A stretch of 64,000 nucleotides of DNA from Crambe crambe (GCA_963924555.1 OZ004593.1:4708480-4772479); one strand, 5' to 3'. Positions 14,701 through 27,095 are shown, counted from the first letter of the stretch. Numbers and translations are program-made. Notes: a model not told the origin generated them from the sequence alone.

Positions 14701-17700
14701 AGGGAGCACCATTTCCTGTGATAAGATAAAGCCCCCCCCCCAAGGGTCTGTTTTTTTGTAGCCTAAGGCATTTGTGTGAACAAGAGGGCCACTAGAGGTT
14801 TTGTCCAGATACAGTGTGGGAGGTTATACTCCAGCCATAGTCCTATGCTCTCTTTTGGTTCTCTCCACCACCCTCCACCTGTCTCTAACTGCTCTTGGTT
14901 CAGCCCAACTAAAAATGTTTCTCGATAATTACACTTCTGTGGCCTAATCCCTTCCTCATCTTACAATACAATCTATTCAAAAGACAAAAAAGGAACATTG
15001 TTACACTCCCCGGATACAGGCCCCAGTTAGTACAACATGCAAATTTTAATCGGCCCTTATCAACGAGGGTAGCAACGAGGGTATGGTGGGAAAGGTCAAG
15101 GAGAGGATTTGTCCAGCTTCATAGAAACACAGCCACAAAGCCCTCAGGGACACCATCTAACTGTGGACCATTCTCAGTACACTTGCCGCAGTCTTGGCAA
15201 ATGAAACTAATCCTACTATTTTGATTAAAGTGAGCTCGATCTTAGCTAATAATGTCTGCACTATGCAGATAAAGGGAGAAATGACTCTGCCCCTGTAATT
15301 ACTGTCTTATAGAAGCAGAATGCATGAAATAGTATCAATGGGATAAAACACAGTAAGAGGGTTTTTTTGTTGTTATTTTTTTTTTTGCATTCAAGGGACC
15401 GTACCTGCAGTACTGAGCTTTATGCAGCCTGCATAGCTACTTGAAATTATCAAGTCTTGCTGTGATAGCTATCAAGTCCATCACAGGATAACACCAGCTA
15501 AGGTTTCACACAATTCAAACAAAGCTCCAATCACTATATATTATATATGTGCTAGTACTTGAGAAAGGGGTCCTATTGTGCATAACATTAAAGGCTTGTA
15601 TATATATCAGTATAGCGACAGGCTTTTAAAGTGAGCTTACATGAAAGTAGAAATGAAAAGAAACTATTGCATCACTTGAAATATCACCAACACCAAAATA
15701 ATAATGATCTACTATGTAAAGTTCATCACAACTGAAAGTACATTTTAAAAGCTTGTTTTCAAGAACCATAAATAAGCAATGGATCCTTTAAGCAGCGACT
15801 GGCAAAATAAACACTACAGACAATGTTGGTCAACACAGCAATGATTCAGTGTGCAAACCACATGGCAGCATGTGCTTTTTTGGGAAAGGAAGCTGAGTAT
15901 GATAAGGGTGTTCTCAAGGGGATAAAACCCCCAGAGTACTGGTAGTTGTACTACAATAATACAGTACTATACTAAGCACTGATAGCAAAGGAAGCGTGTT
16001 AATCACAACCCCCCTGCAGACTATAATTAAGAGCATCTGTATAGAAGTAGATAAGTCCACTGCAATGCTTGGAGAGCTTGAAACAGGCCAGTTTTTCCTA
16101 TTTGTCCAGCTAAGATTTGTCTACTGCTCAGTTATTAAACATAGGATTCTAAGTCTACACATTTTTGTTGCCTTATTCAAGCACTGTAACCTATGCGTTC
16201 CTTTAAACAAACTGGGTTTTTTACTCGGTGGGGTTTCAGTGAGCACTTTAGGGAGAACCAGCCTCTGTCTTCCCTTCAAATGTGTAGTTATAAAAACAGA
16301 AGCTACAGCGTCACACACCCAAATCAAAGGCATATTTGTGGTTTATAATACACCCAATTAGAACAATGTTAGGCATCACACATGCTAGTACAGACAGATA
16401 AATACACTCAAGACGAGTCTTGTTCATCAGTGATGCAAGAGTAGGGTAGTAACCCAGTGGTCAATTCCTCATACATAAAAAAATTACTTATCTATAAAAC
16501 GGATTATACTCATTATAGTTACACGTAAAATTCTCTCTCTCTCTCTCTGCCACAGTATCAGAAAATGAAGGTCAAAGTGCATCAACCTGGGTACACAAGA
16601 TCTTCAGATATGCTCCCTGGCCAGGACAGCAGAAAGATCGCCAACCAAAAGATTGCTAAAATCAAACAAATTGATCTACTAGTACTTCTCAGCAACACTG
16701 TACTCCTCATAATTCAGTGCTATTACATAGTCCATAATTATTATGGTGGAGGATATGATAGGATGGAGGACAACTATGAGGAAAGCTTCTACCAACCCAG
16801 GCACACTCCAGGATGTAAATGTTTAGGATATGTATATAGACCTGCTGAATAGGACAGGATATGTTGCATTGGCCATGCAGGATGTATCATGGATTGTTAA
16901 AAAGTATATCATGACAGAATATATCATGTCCAGTGGGAGAGGGATAGTGAATGGCAGAGTAAATACACCCACCTGCCCCCTCAGGCTATACACCAGCTAG
17001 TTAATATGGCTACTACACAGAGCTATATATATATATATGGCTTTCCATGCAGCAGAATTTGAATAGAAACAAGTTTACATAGGGCTCTTCTTCAAAATGA
17101 TTACCTCAGAAGATGCAAGCTTGTAGTAGAGCAAATAGGACACTCATAGGATACTCAGCAAAGTAAACTCTTGCCACGTTATTTAGAAATTCTATTCCCA
17201 GAGAGAAGCTTTTCAATATATAAGGGGTTTTGTGATTATGGACTTCTGAAGCAATAGCACTGATAGAGGGTATCTCCCCCATTATTTTTGCTATCATAGA
17301 GTCATAATCTTTAAAACTATATGTATGCTTAAAAGGAGTTAAAAATTGTATGGACATTGCATGGAAAATTGTATGGACACAGGTCAATGTTACATGGATA
17401 GGCTAAAAATTGTATGGACACTGGTTAAAATTGCATGGATAAGGGGCTAAAAATTGTATGGACACTGGTTAAAATTGCATGGATAAGGGGCTAAAAATTG
17501 TATGGACACTGGTTAAAATTGCATGGATAAGGGGCTAAAAATTGTATGGACAAAAGAGAATTTATGTTTTGAAGGTTTTGTTTGAAAAGATTTCCAGGAT
17601 ATTTCCTTTTTATGCATGAACTCAAGAAACACTTTAAAAAGCTGACAAGACGAGTTCTCCTTTGAGGCTTATGTCAGTTAAATACCGGCACACTTTTAGA

Positions 17701-20700
17701 ACAATTGAACAAGTAGATGTAGGCTTTCAAATCCTACAACCTAAAGCCACTCAGTTGAGAACCTTTTTACATGTGCACGAACAACACAACAAAGTAAGCA
17801 ATCCAGTTTGCTTCTTACACAAAGTAACACTACACCTTTGGAACAGTTGATAAAAGTGACACTCTTTATGACATGCTGTGCTATAAAAACAGTTACTTAA
17901 GATGCTAAAATAACCCACACTCAATAACCACCGAGTTCAACATCACTTCATGCTATTGCACTATGTGATCTTTTTTTCTCACCCACTATTCAATAGTGGC
18001 TGAATTTACCCACAAATTGCCCTTTACTTCTTTCTTTTTTGTATGTGTGTGCCTGCATGTGCCTGCATAAGCAGCCTTTGTAACAATCAACACTTTCCTC
18101 CTGGCCCCTGAAAAGGTGAGCGCTACAGAGTCAAAAGGACGTCATAACTAGTAAAGGGTCAAAGGTTAAACAACCATTCTAAGCTCACAAGAAAAGGACA
18201 TTGGACGCTGGTAACTAAACAAAGAGTAAAGGTCAAAGGAGAGTGGTACAGGACTCACAGGACCCTGAAGATCTAACTTCCCAAAGATCTGTTCCAGAAC
18301 AGGTGCTATGGATATAGGAGGGTTACTACAGGTAAAGGTCATGGAACAAATGCAATATAGAGAGAGAACCTTAGGGGAAAGTAGAAAAGGTCACCTCAGC
18401 AGCAGCCTTGAACTGGTTGCTATGACCACACAGGATGAGAAATTCTGCTGCACAACAATACACATTGTGTAGCTGACTACATGCTAATCATTCTATCTAT
18501 GCCCCAACACACGTGCTAGATCCCCTTAAATAAGCATACTTAGGAGTGCTAGACCCCCTTAAATAAGCAACCACACTCAAGCCAACTTCCTCACATCATA
18601 GGAATGCACGAGTCATGTGCTAGTAAAACTCAACTGAGCCACAGGATGTTATGCTCTTGGCCTTCTTTTTTTTTCAAAATCACGAAATGCACAAATCCAT
18701 GCAGCTATTCTGTTCATTGGAAATGATAAAATAGTTTCCTAATACATGAGAATCTGCAACCTATCAAACTGGTTTATGTCACCAGTTTTTTTAATCTGAC
18801 ATTTGACCAATCACCAGATTGATGACGGCTACATTCTCTACTCCAAGCATACATTATTAATTATCCAGTGATTATGACATCTCCCTCACCTGGAGAAATC
18901 TTCTTTACAGTAGACACGACCCCCTCTGGAATAGCACTTGTCAGTGAGTGGGTTCTGGCACTCGGAGCAGCGGAGACACTTCGAGTGCCACGGCTTGTCT
19001 AGGACCTTCAGAATAAACCTGTCAGTAATTGGGAGGGTACAGCCTGCACACAGCGGAGCATTTCCTGCAACTAGTAACAGGAAACATAGGAAGAAAGATT
19101 TTAATTATTATTTTTTCACAAGATATAGTAAAAAAAAAAAATTCATTTAGAAGTATATTGTGATGCCATAATAATGGTTCCTACATTGTATGTGGCAGCA
19201 GGAATATAATGAATTGAACTGGTCAGTCCTCTTAAATTTGGACCACTGCTTGAACTCTGCATGTGAATGTTCCTACACAGACAATGTCCTTACTATGAAG
19301 TCATCTGACATTGTATAGAGTTACTTCTTCTCCACAACGGTTTTTATGTGGTGGGAGTTGCCATGGAAAAAAATGTTAGATTATAAAGCAGCTGCTTATC
19401 ATGGGCTAATTGGTGGTGATACATATTAGGTTTTATATCAGCAGTTGACTTCATCTATGGAAGAAGTTTTAACTACTGAACACATACATACATACATACA
19501 TACATACATACATACATACATACATACATACATACAGTATATAGCCTACCACTCGTGGTCTAATTCAATAGATGATCCACATATTTTTAGCCTACCACTC
19601 GTGGTCTAATTCAATAGATGATCCACATATTTTTAGCCTATACCCATTTCTCCTCAATCATAGACCAGATATATTCATACTTTCCACACTGGTCCACATC
19701 AATGACATCCTCACGCTTTCCCAGAACTATCATTGTCATCTATATATATACAGACAGCTACATACCCTCCCACCCACTGACAATACACATTTTTAACAAA
19801 CCTTACCACAAACTAAATAACCAACAGACAATACAGTCAACTAACTAACGGGACCAACAGATGGACAATTCACTGACCCCAACTCTTCAGTGGAAAGCTA
19901 TTCCATCAAGGAATCTCTCTCTCTCACACTCTCTTCTCTCTCCCTCCCTCCTCCTCCTCCTCCTCTCTCTCTCTCTCTCTCTCTCCAATGTAGTACATCC
20001 CATCAATAAATCAACACTGAAAAATAAAGCTGCCATCAAAAAGGAACCATGGCTAACTTTGCTGGCTTCAACAAGCTGCTCACCCCTAGAAATTGAGGGT
20101 TCCATTTTCCTTGATATCAGCTGACAAATTTTCAGTTACAATGACCCCATTATAAGCTGACAGAGACCACTCTCACCGCCTCCTTCAAAGTTACAAGGGA
20201 TTGTACCAAGAGCGGCAGAATGAGCCACTCTCCCTCGTGCTTAATTAAAGGTACGAAGAATACCAAAAATAAGTCTTTACGGGGAATAATTCTCCTTCAA
20301 AGCCTTGCCATCTGATCCTCTAAAATCCAAGTACATTATATAACAGTAGATGATATCCCAGGGTCTCTTATACAATGCAGTTGGCAATGCTCCAGGGGCT
20401 GGGCCAGTTCAGATCATCCATCTACTAAAGTATGCACTGTCTTCTCCCATTGAACAGTGATGGATGGAAATCCCCTTTGGGAGGGGCTAGTTCCACAAAG
20501 ATATCCTTTGGAGAGTATTAAATGAGCCGCTTAATGAAATTGTAAGCTTTTCTAAATAAAGGACATTCCAGATCAAGAGAGGTAATACAGATCATTTCCA
20601 AGAGAGGATGCTAATGTCACATGAGTCGAGGTTTCATGCTGAAAGTGAGTAAATTTCCTATCACTATACAGTAAGGAAGGATAAAAATAGCTGCTTCGGG

Positions 20701-21297
20701 GGCAAAGCGAACATAATTATTTGTATGGAATAACTAGGCAACAGGTTACTAAATCTCAAGGGAGGCGAAGATACACCAGGGGAGGGGGCAAATGTTCCCC
20801 CCTTAGTCGTCAAAGGACTCAAACTATTAGCCCTAAACACTATGCAGAAAATGGACGCACATATAAGTAAAGGTCTTTCTTTTATTTGATGAGGTGGGCT
20901 TTTGAGGGGAAAGATCAGATTGGTCAGGAGCTAACTGACTTCATATGTAGCGTGGAAAAGGTAACATGGCAAAGCGAGTATGATTTAATGAGGTGGTGTT
21001 TCAGGGCTTTGAGGGGATATATTCAAATTGGTCAGGTGCTGACTGACTTCGTATGTATAATAGTATGGAAACGGTAGCATGGTAAGTATGGTTCAATGTA
21101 AACAGGATCAAGAAATCCATGCTCACTTCTAAGACCTCTATTACATGGTCCGAAGCAACAGGGTCCAACCAACTTTGGACTCATCACAAATAATGTATCC
21201 CTAAGGATGTTTTCGGGTTACTCAAGTTTTATGGACAACAAAGAACTGCTGGTGTCGAGAGTTCATGGTTCATTATGAAGAAACAAAAAAAAGGTTG

Positions 21298-21361
<64 letters not shown>

Positions 21362-21579
21362 TTAAAAAGTGAGTACATAGGACAATGATTGGGGAAGGAC
21401 ATACCCCTACTTAATTGAAAGTGACTGACCTCCTACCACACAACATAGTTTACCATGACAACTTTCATGGGTGCTTCCTTCAAACTCTACAAAAAAGCGA
21501 GACTAAAGTTCTCTCTTGAGAAACGAGAGACACCGCCTGCTACACTCTCTATATTGAGCATACGTACATTCAGCATTTA

Positions 21580-21610
<31 letters not shown>

Positions 21611-24586
21611 GTGGAAGTGTGTGTGTGTGTGTGTGTGTCTTTAAAGTCTAAGCACCTTAGCCACCTCAACTATTAAAACATAAATATTTATTATGAGCAG
21701 TTAAAACGTCTTCTATAGAAAACTCTCTTATAATAACAATATTCCAAAAACAGAGCAAATCTCTTTTGAACATTTAGGGGAGACAAAATAACAAAAAAGA
21801 GAGGTATTGCCAGTTTCATCAAGCATATCAATAGGTTTAGACTTTCCATTGCTCCCAATCCTTGCAATATCAGATATTCAGAATAAGATTGTCAATGGAT
21901 AAGTCAAAACACAGTATTATAGTGTGTATATACATAGAAGAGAGAAAGGTAGGTCACCTACTTTAGCAAGTGAACCAACTAGACGAGGTGTAGTTATGCT
22001 TAAAGACTTATACAGGAGTGTTTTGATTCTGACAAAGACAAAATGAAGAAATATATATATATTTTTTCTGACTCAACAAACTCAATCACCATACTAGATG
22101 ATTACCTCAGTAAATTACACATTTACTAGCCCTGTCAGTTTGTATACTTAAGTACCAATAACATCACCGTAGAGATTCAGGTTCAGTATTCAAAATAGCA
22201 ATTTACAAAAACACTAAGAACAGGAGCAAACCCATCAGTGCAAATAATAACGATATTGAGTCACTTTAAGGACCTAATACCATCAGACGCTTCCACCTAG
22301 TATGATAACACAGTATACCTTTAAAACAACAAAAGGGGGAAACACAATCAACAAAATATGGTGCCATGTGGTTAGATAAGTAGACAACTGCTAGCTTCAC
22401 TTAGTTCATTATAAATTGGGCTATATAAACGATAGCTTAGAAACCCATTTCAAAGAGCAGCAGAGTGGATAAAGAGAGTGGCATTTGAGTGCCTAACTCA
22501 TGTGAGGTTAAGTGTTATGAATACTTACAACATTGGAGTGCTAACTGGAATGAGAATTGAGAATCTAATGGTGTCTTCGGAATGGACTAATGAATGGAAT
22601 GAGAATCTAATGGTGTCTTCAGAATGAAATTAGGATCTAATGGTGTCTTCAAAAATGGAATGGGAGCCTAATGGTGTCCCAGAATGAAATTAGGATCTTC
22701 AGAATGGTACCGGGGAGCCTAATGGTGTCTCAGAATGAAATTAGGATCTTCAGAATGGTATGGGAGCCTAATGGTGTCTCAGAATGAAGCTAATGGTGTC
22801 TTCAGAATGGAATGAGAACAAAGAACACATTATGATAAGTGTAATGAAGGTCTTGAAACTCCAGAATTTAGAATTGAGTGCCTATCTCTAATAACACTGC
22901 ATTAGATGTTCAGTAGACATCTATTACAGAAATGGGTCTATTTAGAGGCCTCTCTCTCTCTCTTGAACAAAGAGACAGTTATAAGTTAATGACCTTTCAA
23001 AGCACTTTTAATAAAGGTCATCTCTTGGTTTCTTCATTACTACAAAGCACAGGGGCACTACTGTTCACATGTTTGACCACAACAGTTTGAGGTTAATCAC
23101 TGACATGAAATTGAGGTTAGGCAAATATGCCACCTGGTACTTGCCTAAGTTAGGATAGATGGCTGCTATTCCTTGAAATGGGGACACCAAAAACACCATA
23201 TAAGGAGTCAAATGCCCCCCTGACTATTAAATGCCCCTGATCATTGGATGCCTCCCCTGAGTTTAAATGCCTCTCTGACCGATGCCCCCTCCAACCCTGA
23301 ATACTGCACCTTATGAACACATTACAAAAAAAAAACAAAAAACGCTCATGACGCTTGATAAAAAGCTGCATTTTTTCTCTTTGCAAAAGCTACAAAGATA
23401 CAAGCAAGCAAAGTCAATCTGTCGATATACCAAGTCAAGAAAAGTCGCCTGCTTTCAAACATCCACTTCATGATAGCTAGCAACTCGACACCAGAAACAC
23501 CAACAAATGATCTACATCTTGTTTGCTTGTGCAAATTCATCATCTACCCATTAGTTAGCATAAAACACAGGCTTCATAAGCATACACTTGCTAAGCATAA
23601 TATCCCTATCAGGATTTGATGGGGGTGGGGGTGGGTGGGTTGGGGAGCACCCCCCCCCCCCCTCCCCCTTAAAACACTTATTGCAAGAAGTCAGAGTGAA
23701 CAATAGCCTACAGCTCCTTGGATAGATGTAGCTGCTTAATATCAAGTGCTATGTTCCCCCCCCCCCCCCCCCCACCCCCCCACAAAGATAATCTCTAGCC
23801 CTAGCCCCCCCCCCCCCCCCCCCCCCTATAAAGATAATCCCTAGCCCTAGCCCCCCTCGTAGATCAAGCCCTGACTATGCATACATTTCATAGAATTGCT
23901 GGCCATTGAGATCTCCTTATAATGGAATGATGGGAACAGATCCTGCTAGCTAAAGGCTAACTACCAGACAGTCCATCAGTATTTGGAAGTACAGATTCAA
24001 CACTCTACACGTGTTCAAGCCACCATTATTACATAATGCATTCTTTTGCGGCAGCAGTCATTATGATAAAAAATATATATTTTTTTTAAGGGCCTACAAT
24101 GTCGGGTGTAAATTAGGTCAATGCCAAACTGAGGTTCATCGATTCCACCATTCAATAGGGCCGGGCTATTCACATCCTGAGGTGTTGATCGGTCAATGTC
24201 TGCCAGCGGAGCCTTCCTGTCTATTGCCCAACTGAATTGCGAGGTAACCCTGGCTTCTTATTACCCCATATCTCTGGCCAGCTTTTATCTCAGTCAAGTT
24301 TAGCTCTAATCTCAAGCCTATCCTAGTCAAGTCTTTAGCTGAACCTAATGTCAGGTCTATAGTAACATTTTCCCCTGGGCAAAAAAAAAACAAACAAAAA
24401 AAAAACAAAAAAAAAACAGACACACACTAACCTGCTCACCATTTAACCTGCTTACTAGCAAATGGGCTACCTTCCACGAAGGACACACTCATTATGTAAA
24501 AATAGACCTCTCAACCTCTCAAGAAAAAAAGGTCAGTGACGTCTAGCCACAAGAATGACATCCCACAGATAACAGCAAGTGGATAC

Positions 24587-24655
<69 letters not shown>

Positions 24656-25014
24656 CTTTCTTTTTTTTTACCTTCTTGTGTGGTGGTAGTGTGATGGTGG
24701 TGATGGTGGTGGTGATGGTGATAATCAGGCTGGGCTTGAGGAAGAGTTACTATTGCTTGTTGTTGTTGTTGTTGTTGTTGTTGTTGCTGCTGCTGCTGTT
24801 GCTGTGTCGATGACCCTTGCACTTGTTGAGACATGATCTGATAATCAGTCATGGTCCCCTGACAGTGTGGGACCTGGGGAGTCTGAGTCAGCACTATCTG
24901 TTGCTGTTGAGGCAACTGGTAGCCAAGGGCATTGGTAGGGATTGAAGTGGGTATGCTGATGCTGGCAGGGATGGCTGGCTGTCCTTCAACCGAAAAAGCA
25001 ATCGGGTTAGCCAT
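2130..25014 (-). CDS. lhx3/4: LIM-homeodomain transcription factor, Lhx3/4 class (4 coding exons)
   Basis: Nuclear DNA-binding regulator of cell-fate genes; in other animals Lhx3/4 proteins act with LIM-domain cofactors (Ldb type) in neural and endocrine specification. Joining 25014-24672, 19064-18890, 11695-11493 and 2554-2130 gives 1146 nt, 381 residues plus TAA, every intron GT-AG and every phase matching. Order: residues 1-114 Gln/Pro/His-rich; LIM1 about 120-168 with all zinc ligands (CAGC, HSKC, C-x2-C, CKED); LIM2 about 179-232 (CAGC, HLQC, C-x2-C, CKAD); homeodomain about 244-303 with helix 3 [11 protein letters not shown] (W48, Q50, N51, R53); then a Ser/Thr/Gly-rich tail. [12 protein letters not shown] in LIM2 and [11 protein letters not shown] in the homeodomain mark the Lhx3/4 class rather than Lhx1/5 or Islet. 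Length is close to vertebrate LHX3 (about 400). The start is the first ATG after a good acceptor at 25018; an upstream non-coding exon is likely. The introns are very long. The class is confident; the precise start is less so. Confidence 0.93.
3416..3615. repeat. degenerate tandem repeat, AGCTCTAAGCTCATCATGT core
   Basis: Five to six variable copies of an AAACCAGYCAGCTCTAAGC / TCATCATGT module, two of them extended by CACTTGTAATAATGAT. Confidence 0.8.
5577..5702. repeat. compound (GGGA)n / (GA)n microsatellite
   Basis: A purine-only run of about 125 bases changes from GGGA/GAGA units to pure GA. The minus-strand open frame across it is only Ser/Leu/Pro low complexity. Confidence 0.95.
8510..8618. 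repeat. two (GT)n microsatellites
   Basis: GT runs at about 8518-8531 and 8591-8618, separated by unique sequence. Confidence 0.9.
9288..9342. repeat. (GA)n microsatellite
   Basis: About 27 uninterrupted GA units inside lhx3/4 intron 3. Confidence 0.95.
11493..11695 (-). CDS. lhx3/4: lhx3/4 coding exon 3: LIM2 zinc-binding domain
   Basis: This 203-nt exon starts after a (CT)n tract ending in CTCCAG and ends AGA-G|GTGAGA. It encodes EFGTKCAGC...[11 protein letters not shown]...[12 protein letters not shown]...[10 protein letters not shown]...[13 protein letters not shown], a complete LIM2 of the Lhx3/4 type. The 3' splice site's polypyrimidine tract is itself a dinucleotide microsatellite. 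The exon ends just before the homeodomain, joining to the next exon as R-D-G-N. Confidence 0.95.
11696..11742 (-). repeat. (TC)n microsatellite forming the LIM2 exon 3' splice site tract
   Basis: On the gene strand roughly 21 CT units run straight into CTCCAG|G of the LIM2 exon, so the microsatellite is the polypyrimidine tract. Confidence 0.9.
17335..17560. repeat. 44-bp minisatellite
   Basis: GGGGCTAAAAATTGTATGGA modules recur at exactly 44-bp spacing (17403, 17447, 17491, 17535), with degenerate copies to the left. Confidence 0.9.
18890..19064 (-). CDS. lhx3/4: lhx3/4 coding exon 2: LIM1 zinc-binding domain
   Basis: This 175-nt exon runs from TTGCAG|GA to TCC-AG|GTGAGG. Translated with the G left over from exon 1 it reads G-NAPLCAGC...DRFILK...[11 protein letters not shown]...VYCKEDFS. 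All eight LIM zinc ligands are present in the C-x2-C, H-x2-C, C-x2-C, C-x2-D arrangement. The segment DRFILK and the ligand spacing match LIM1 of vertebrate LHX3/LHX4 closely. It is interrupted by stops in longer frames, so ORF length alone would miss it. Confidence 0.93.
19484..19536. repeat. (CATA)n microsatellite
   Basis: About 13 tetranucleotide units. It is followed by a 46-bp direct duplication (AGCCTACCACTCGTGGTC...) at 19544-19636. Confidence 0.9.
21301..21356. repeat. (GA)n microsatellite
   Basis: Uninterrupted GA run of about 28 units. Confidence 0.95.
21579..21640. repeat. (GT)n microsatellite, interrupted
   Basis: GT run with short interruptions (GTGTGGAAGTGTG). Confidence 0.9.
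22545..22825. repeat. degenerate minisatellite, AATGGTGTCTTCAGAATG core
   Basis: Seven or so copies of a CTAATGGTGTCTYCAGAATGRAAT module with variable inserts (TAGGATCT, GGTACCGGGAGC). The copies differ, so the array is old or actively rearranging. Confidence 0.8.
23755..23826. repeat. poly-C tracts with duplicated flank
   Basis: Two long C homopolymers separated by CACAAAGATAATCTCTAGCC, which recurs after the second run. Exact lengths may be affected by sequencing or assembly. Confidence 0.85.
24592..24653. repeat. (GA)n microsatellite just 3' of lhx3/4 exon 1 donor
   Basis: On the gene strand a (CT)n run of about 30 units lies about 20 bases inside intron 1, after a GTAAAAAAAAAG donor. 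Confidence 0.9.
24672..25014 (-). CDS. lhx3/4: lhx3/4 coding exon 1: Gln/His-rich N-terminus
   Basis: Starts [12 protein letters not shown] and ends at a GAA-G|GTAAAA donor (phase 1). It encodes residues 1-114 plus one base. It carries a run of 16 Gln, mostly CAA codons with some CAG, and a run of 10 His followed by TTTTQE. An ATG further upstream in the same frame (25071) is probably intronic, because TTTTCAACAG just before GGGATG looks like a 3' splice site. Such low-complexity N-termini are typical of transactivation or disordered regions; no domain is recognisable. Confidence 0.85.
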
Positions 25015-25017
25015 CCC

Positions 25018-25386
25018 CTGTTGAAAACACACGGTGGAAGTAGCCACGATGATGAACCCCCAAAGACACAAACGTGTGAAAATAGAATCAGGCGGTGTGT
25101 TGAATCAGGCCCAGCGTGTTAAATGGGAATTCAAAAGAGATACAGGGCTAACTCTAGCAGTTACATTCAGAAACCACCAGTTGGTAGAACTACTCAACGG
25201 CTGCACCTGAAAACAGGCTACAAAAGAAGATCACAGGGAAGATAGAGATCTGTTAACACTTAATGCAATTCAAATCCATCAGCAGTTGATAGTCTGCCAG
25301 TCTGACCCAGTACACCCACTACGCTTGCAGCTAAAGGTGGCAAAAACTAACTAGCTAGCTAAGGCTGCACAGAAAATTAAACTTAC
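25018..25386 (-). other. probable 5'UTR intron of lhx3/4
   Basis: On the minus strand CACGT|GTAAGT (donor at 25386) precedes TTTTCAACAG|GGGATG (acceptor at 25018). This would place a non-coding first exon just above 25387, three bases of leader in the coding exon, then the ATG. The 5' end of the transcript cannot be placed from sequence alone. Confidence 0.45.
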
Positions 25387-25387
25387 A

Positions 25388-27095
25388 CGTGTTGAACAAG
25401 TGCCCGCTTGGGAGCAGGGAGCAGATTGGAGTCCTTCGCACCTGGTGATGCACAGATTGAAGAGTCAGTCCCTTGCTAATATCTCCCCGCTCAACCGGCT
25501 CCTTGATCACAATAGAGTCAAAGAGTAAATATTGCTACACCCTAATATATGTGCTTGTATTAACATCAGTTAAAGGAAGTGGACCAATCAAATGCAAGTC
25601 AAGCCCACCCCGGCCTGCCATGCCGGGCATGACAAAGCAGATTTTAGGTTGAATCGGAGCACGCATGTGTTTTGTATCACACCAGCCCTGTAAGGAAACT
25701 TATACCTACTTCTCCCGTGCTGCATAAAATTATGGGGGTTCAGAGCAGACGAGTTTTCTTTCTTTTTTTTTCCTCTTTTTTTTTTTTTTTTTTTTGGATT
25801 ATAGCTACAGCCACTTGCTATGTGACAGGGATCCTGTCTGTGACAGGCTGAAAGCATGGCGACAGTCTATCTCTAGTGTTTCACTCACTTCAATGCTGTT
25901 AGTTTCCTAGCTTAGCTAATGTGCTAGCACTAAATAGCTAGCTAGCTGGCTGGGCATCAGCCTCTAAATCGCTCTATCAAGAGGCATTCACTTACTAAAA
26001 CGCCCAAAGGCTGTTGAAGCTGCAGTCCACCGGCGTGGCAATTGCAGAATCTTTACTCCACCTACAAGGACGAAGTAAATCTCAAAATAGTGATCACTGT
26101 AGACGTCCCTGTCCTCCGATTCAATCAAGCCGCCCGGAAGTGCGTGCGTTATGCAGGTCGATCATGAATATCTTCACTGTCCGGTCGTCACGCATGCTCT
26201 ATCGTATATCATCGATCATCATCCGTGATATGATATAGCCATAGCTGGCCAAGCTGCATGTTTGCACGTGTGTGTTTACAGAAGTTCTTTGCTACCATTA
26301 AGCAAGGTGAGTTATTTGATTAAGCTATCAAGAAGACTGCAATAATTATTGGTATAACTTACTAAAAAGGTAATGATCATCAAAATAAATCATAATGATG
26401 GTTGATGCTCCTGAGCCCATAAATCATAATAACTAAGTTTACACTCAAGAGAATTATTTCAGCTTTCAGCTATGTGCTGCTCAAAGTTTGAATTGCCAAA
26501 GAGTTGTCTCCATTTCCTATTATACTTGCCACCTTACTTTCAATACACTAATAACTTTGTGGTAATGCACTCTCTGATGATCACTATCCCATAAGATCAT
26601 TTGTTTTTGAAGTCACTATTGAAGATTCTTGTACTCCAATCTGCCCCTGTGCCTAAGGTGTCCTGGTTAGTACTTAAGTCATGGTTTCTTTGATATGGTT
26701 ACTCAAACTTTGAACTTTGTTGGGTGTATGTTGACATGCAGTGCATACCTTATATGGCCTCTCCCTCTGGGCTTTGCCCTGAAGCTATGATAATGGCTGT
26801 ACATGGTGAGTTTAATTAACAGGGGGACTCAAGAGCCATTATGATTATTACAGTTGGGACAGCTGATTGCTTTCTGTTTATTTGTTGACTGTTTTGCTTT
26901 TTTATTTGCTTGACTGCTTGTCTGCCATGGCACTCTTAAGGTATAGGGTCATCACGGTACTCTTAATTAAGGTATAGATATAGGGTCATTAAGGTACCAT
27001 GGGTTCATCAAGGATACCAGGACCCATATAGACCTGTTATAGACAAGGATTACTATGGTTTGAATACTACCATACTATTATTATTACGGTGGAAA
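25388..27095. other. upstream region of lhx3/4, no gene seen
   Basis: It probably holds the lhx3/4 promoter. A poly-T run lies at about 25770-25796. No clear TATA box or second gene was recognised. Confidence 0.5.

Larger units (their letters stand above)
11696..18889 (-). other. lhx3/4 intron 2 (7.2 kb)
   Basis: It separates the LIM1 and LIM2 exons. It contains simple repeats and a 44-bp minisatellite (17335-17560). One exon-like plus-strand stretch at 16556-16656 follows a CTCTGCCACAG acceptor-like sequence, but nothing ties it to a gene. Confidence 0.7.
19065..24671 (-). other. lhx3/4 intron 1 (5.6 kb)
   Basis: It separates the N-terminal exon from LIM1. Contents seen are (CATA)n, (GA)n, (GT)n, poly-C tracts and a degenerate GGTGTCTTCAGAATG repeat. 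No other exon was recognised. Confidence 0.75.

Noticed and set aside
17400..17560. Possible CRISPR-like regular repeats (44-bp spacing)
   Set aside because: The repeats are contiguous without unique spacers; this is a minisatellite in eukaryotic intron DNA.
26014..26238. 74-codon plus-strand frame upstream of lhx3/4
   Set aside because: GC is slightly higher here, but no domain, no splice sites and no start context; more likely promoter-proximal DNA.
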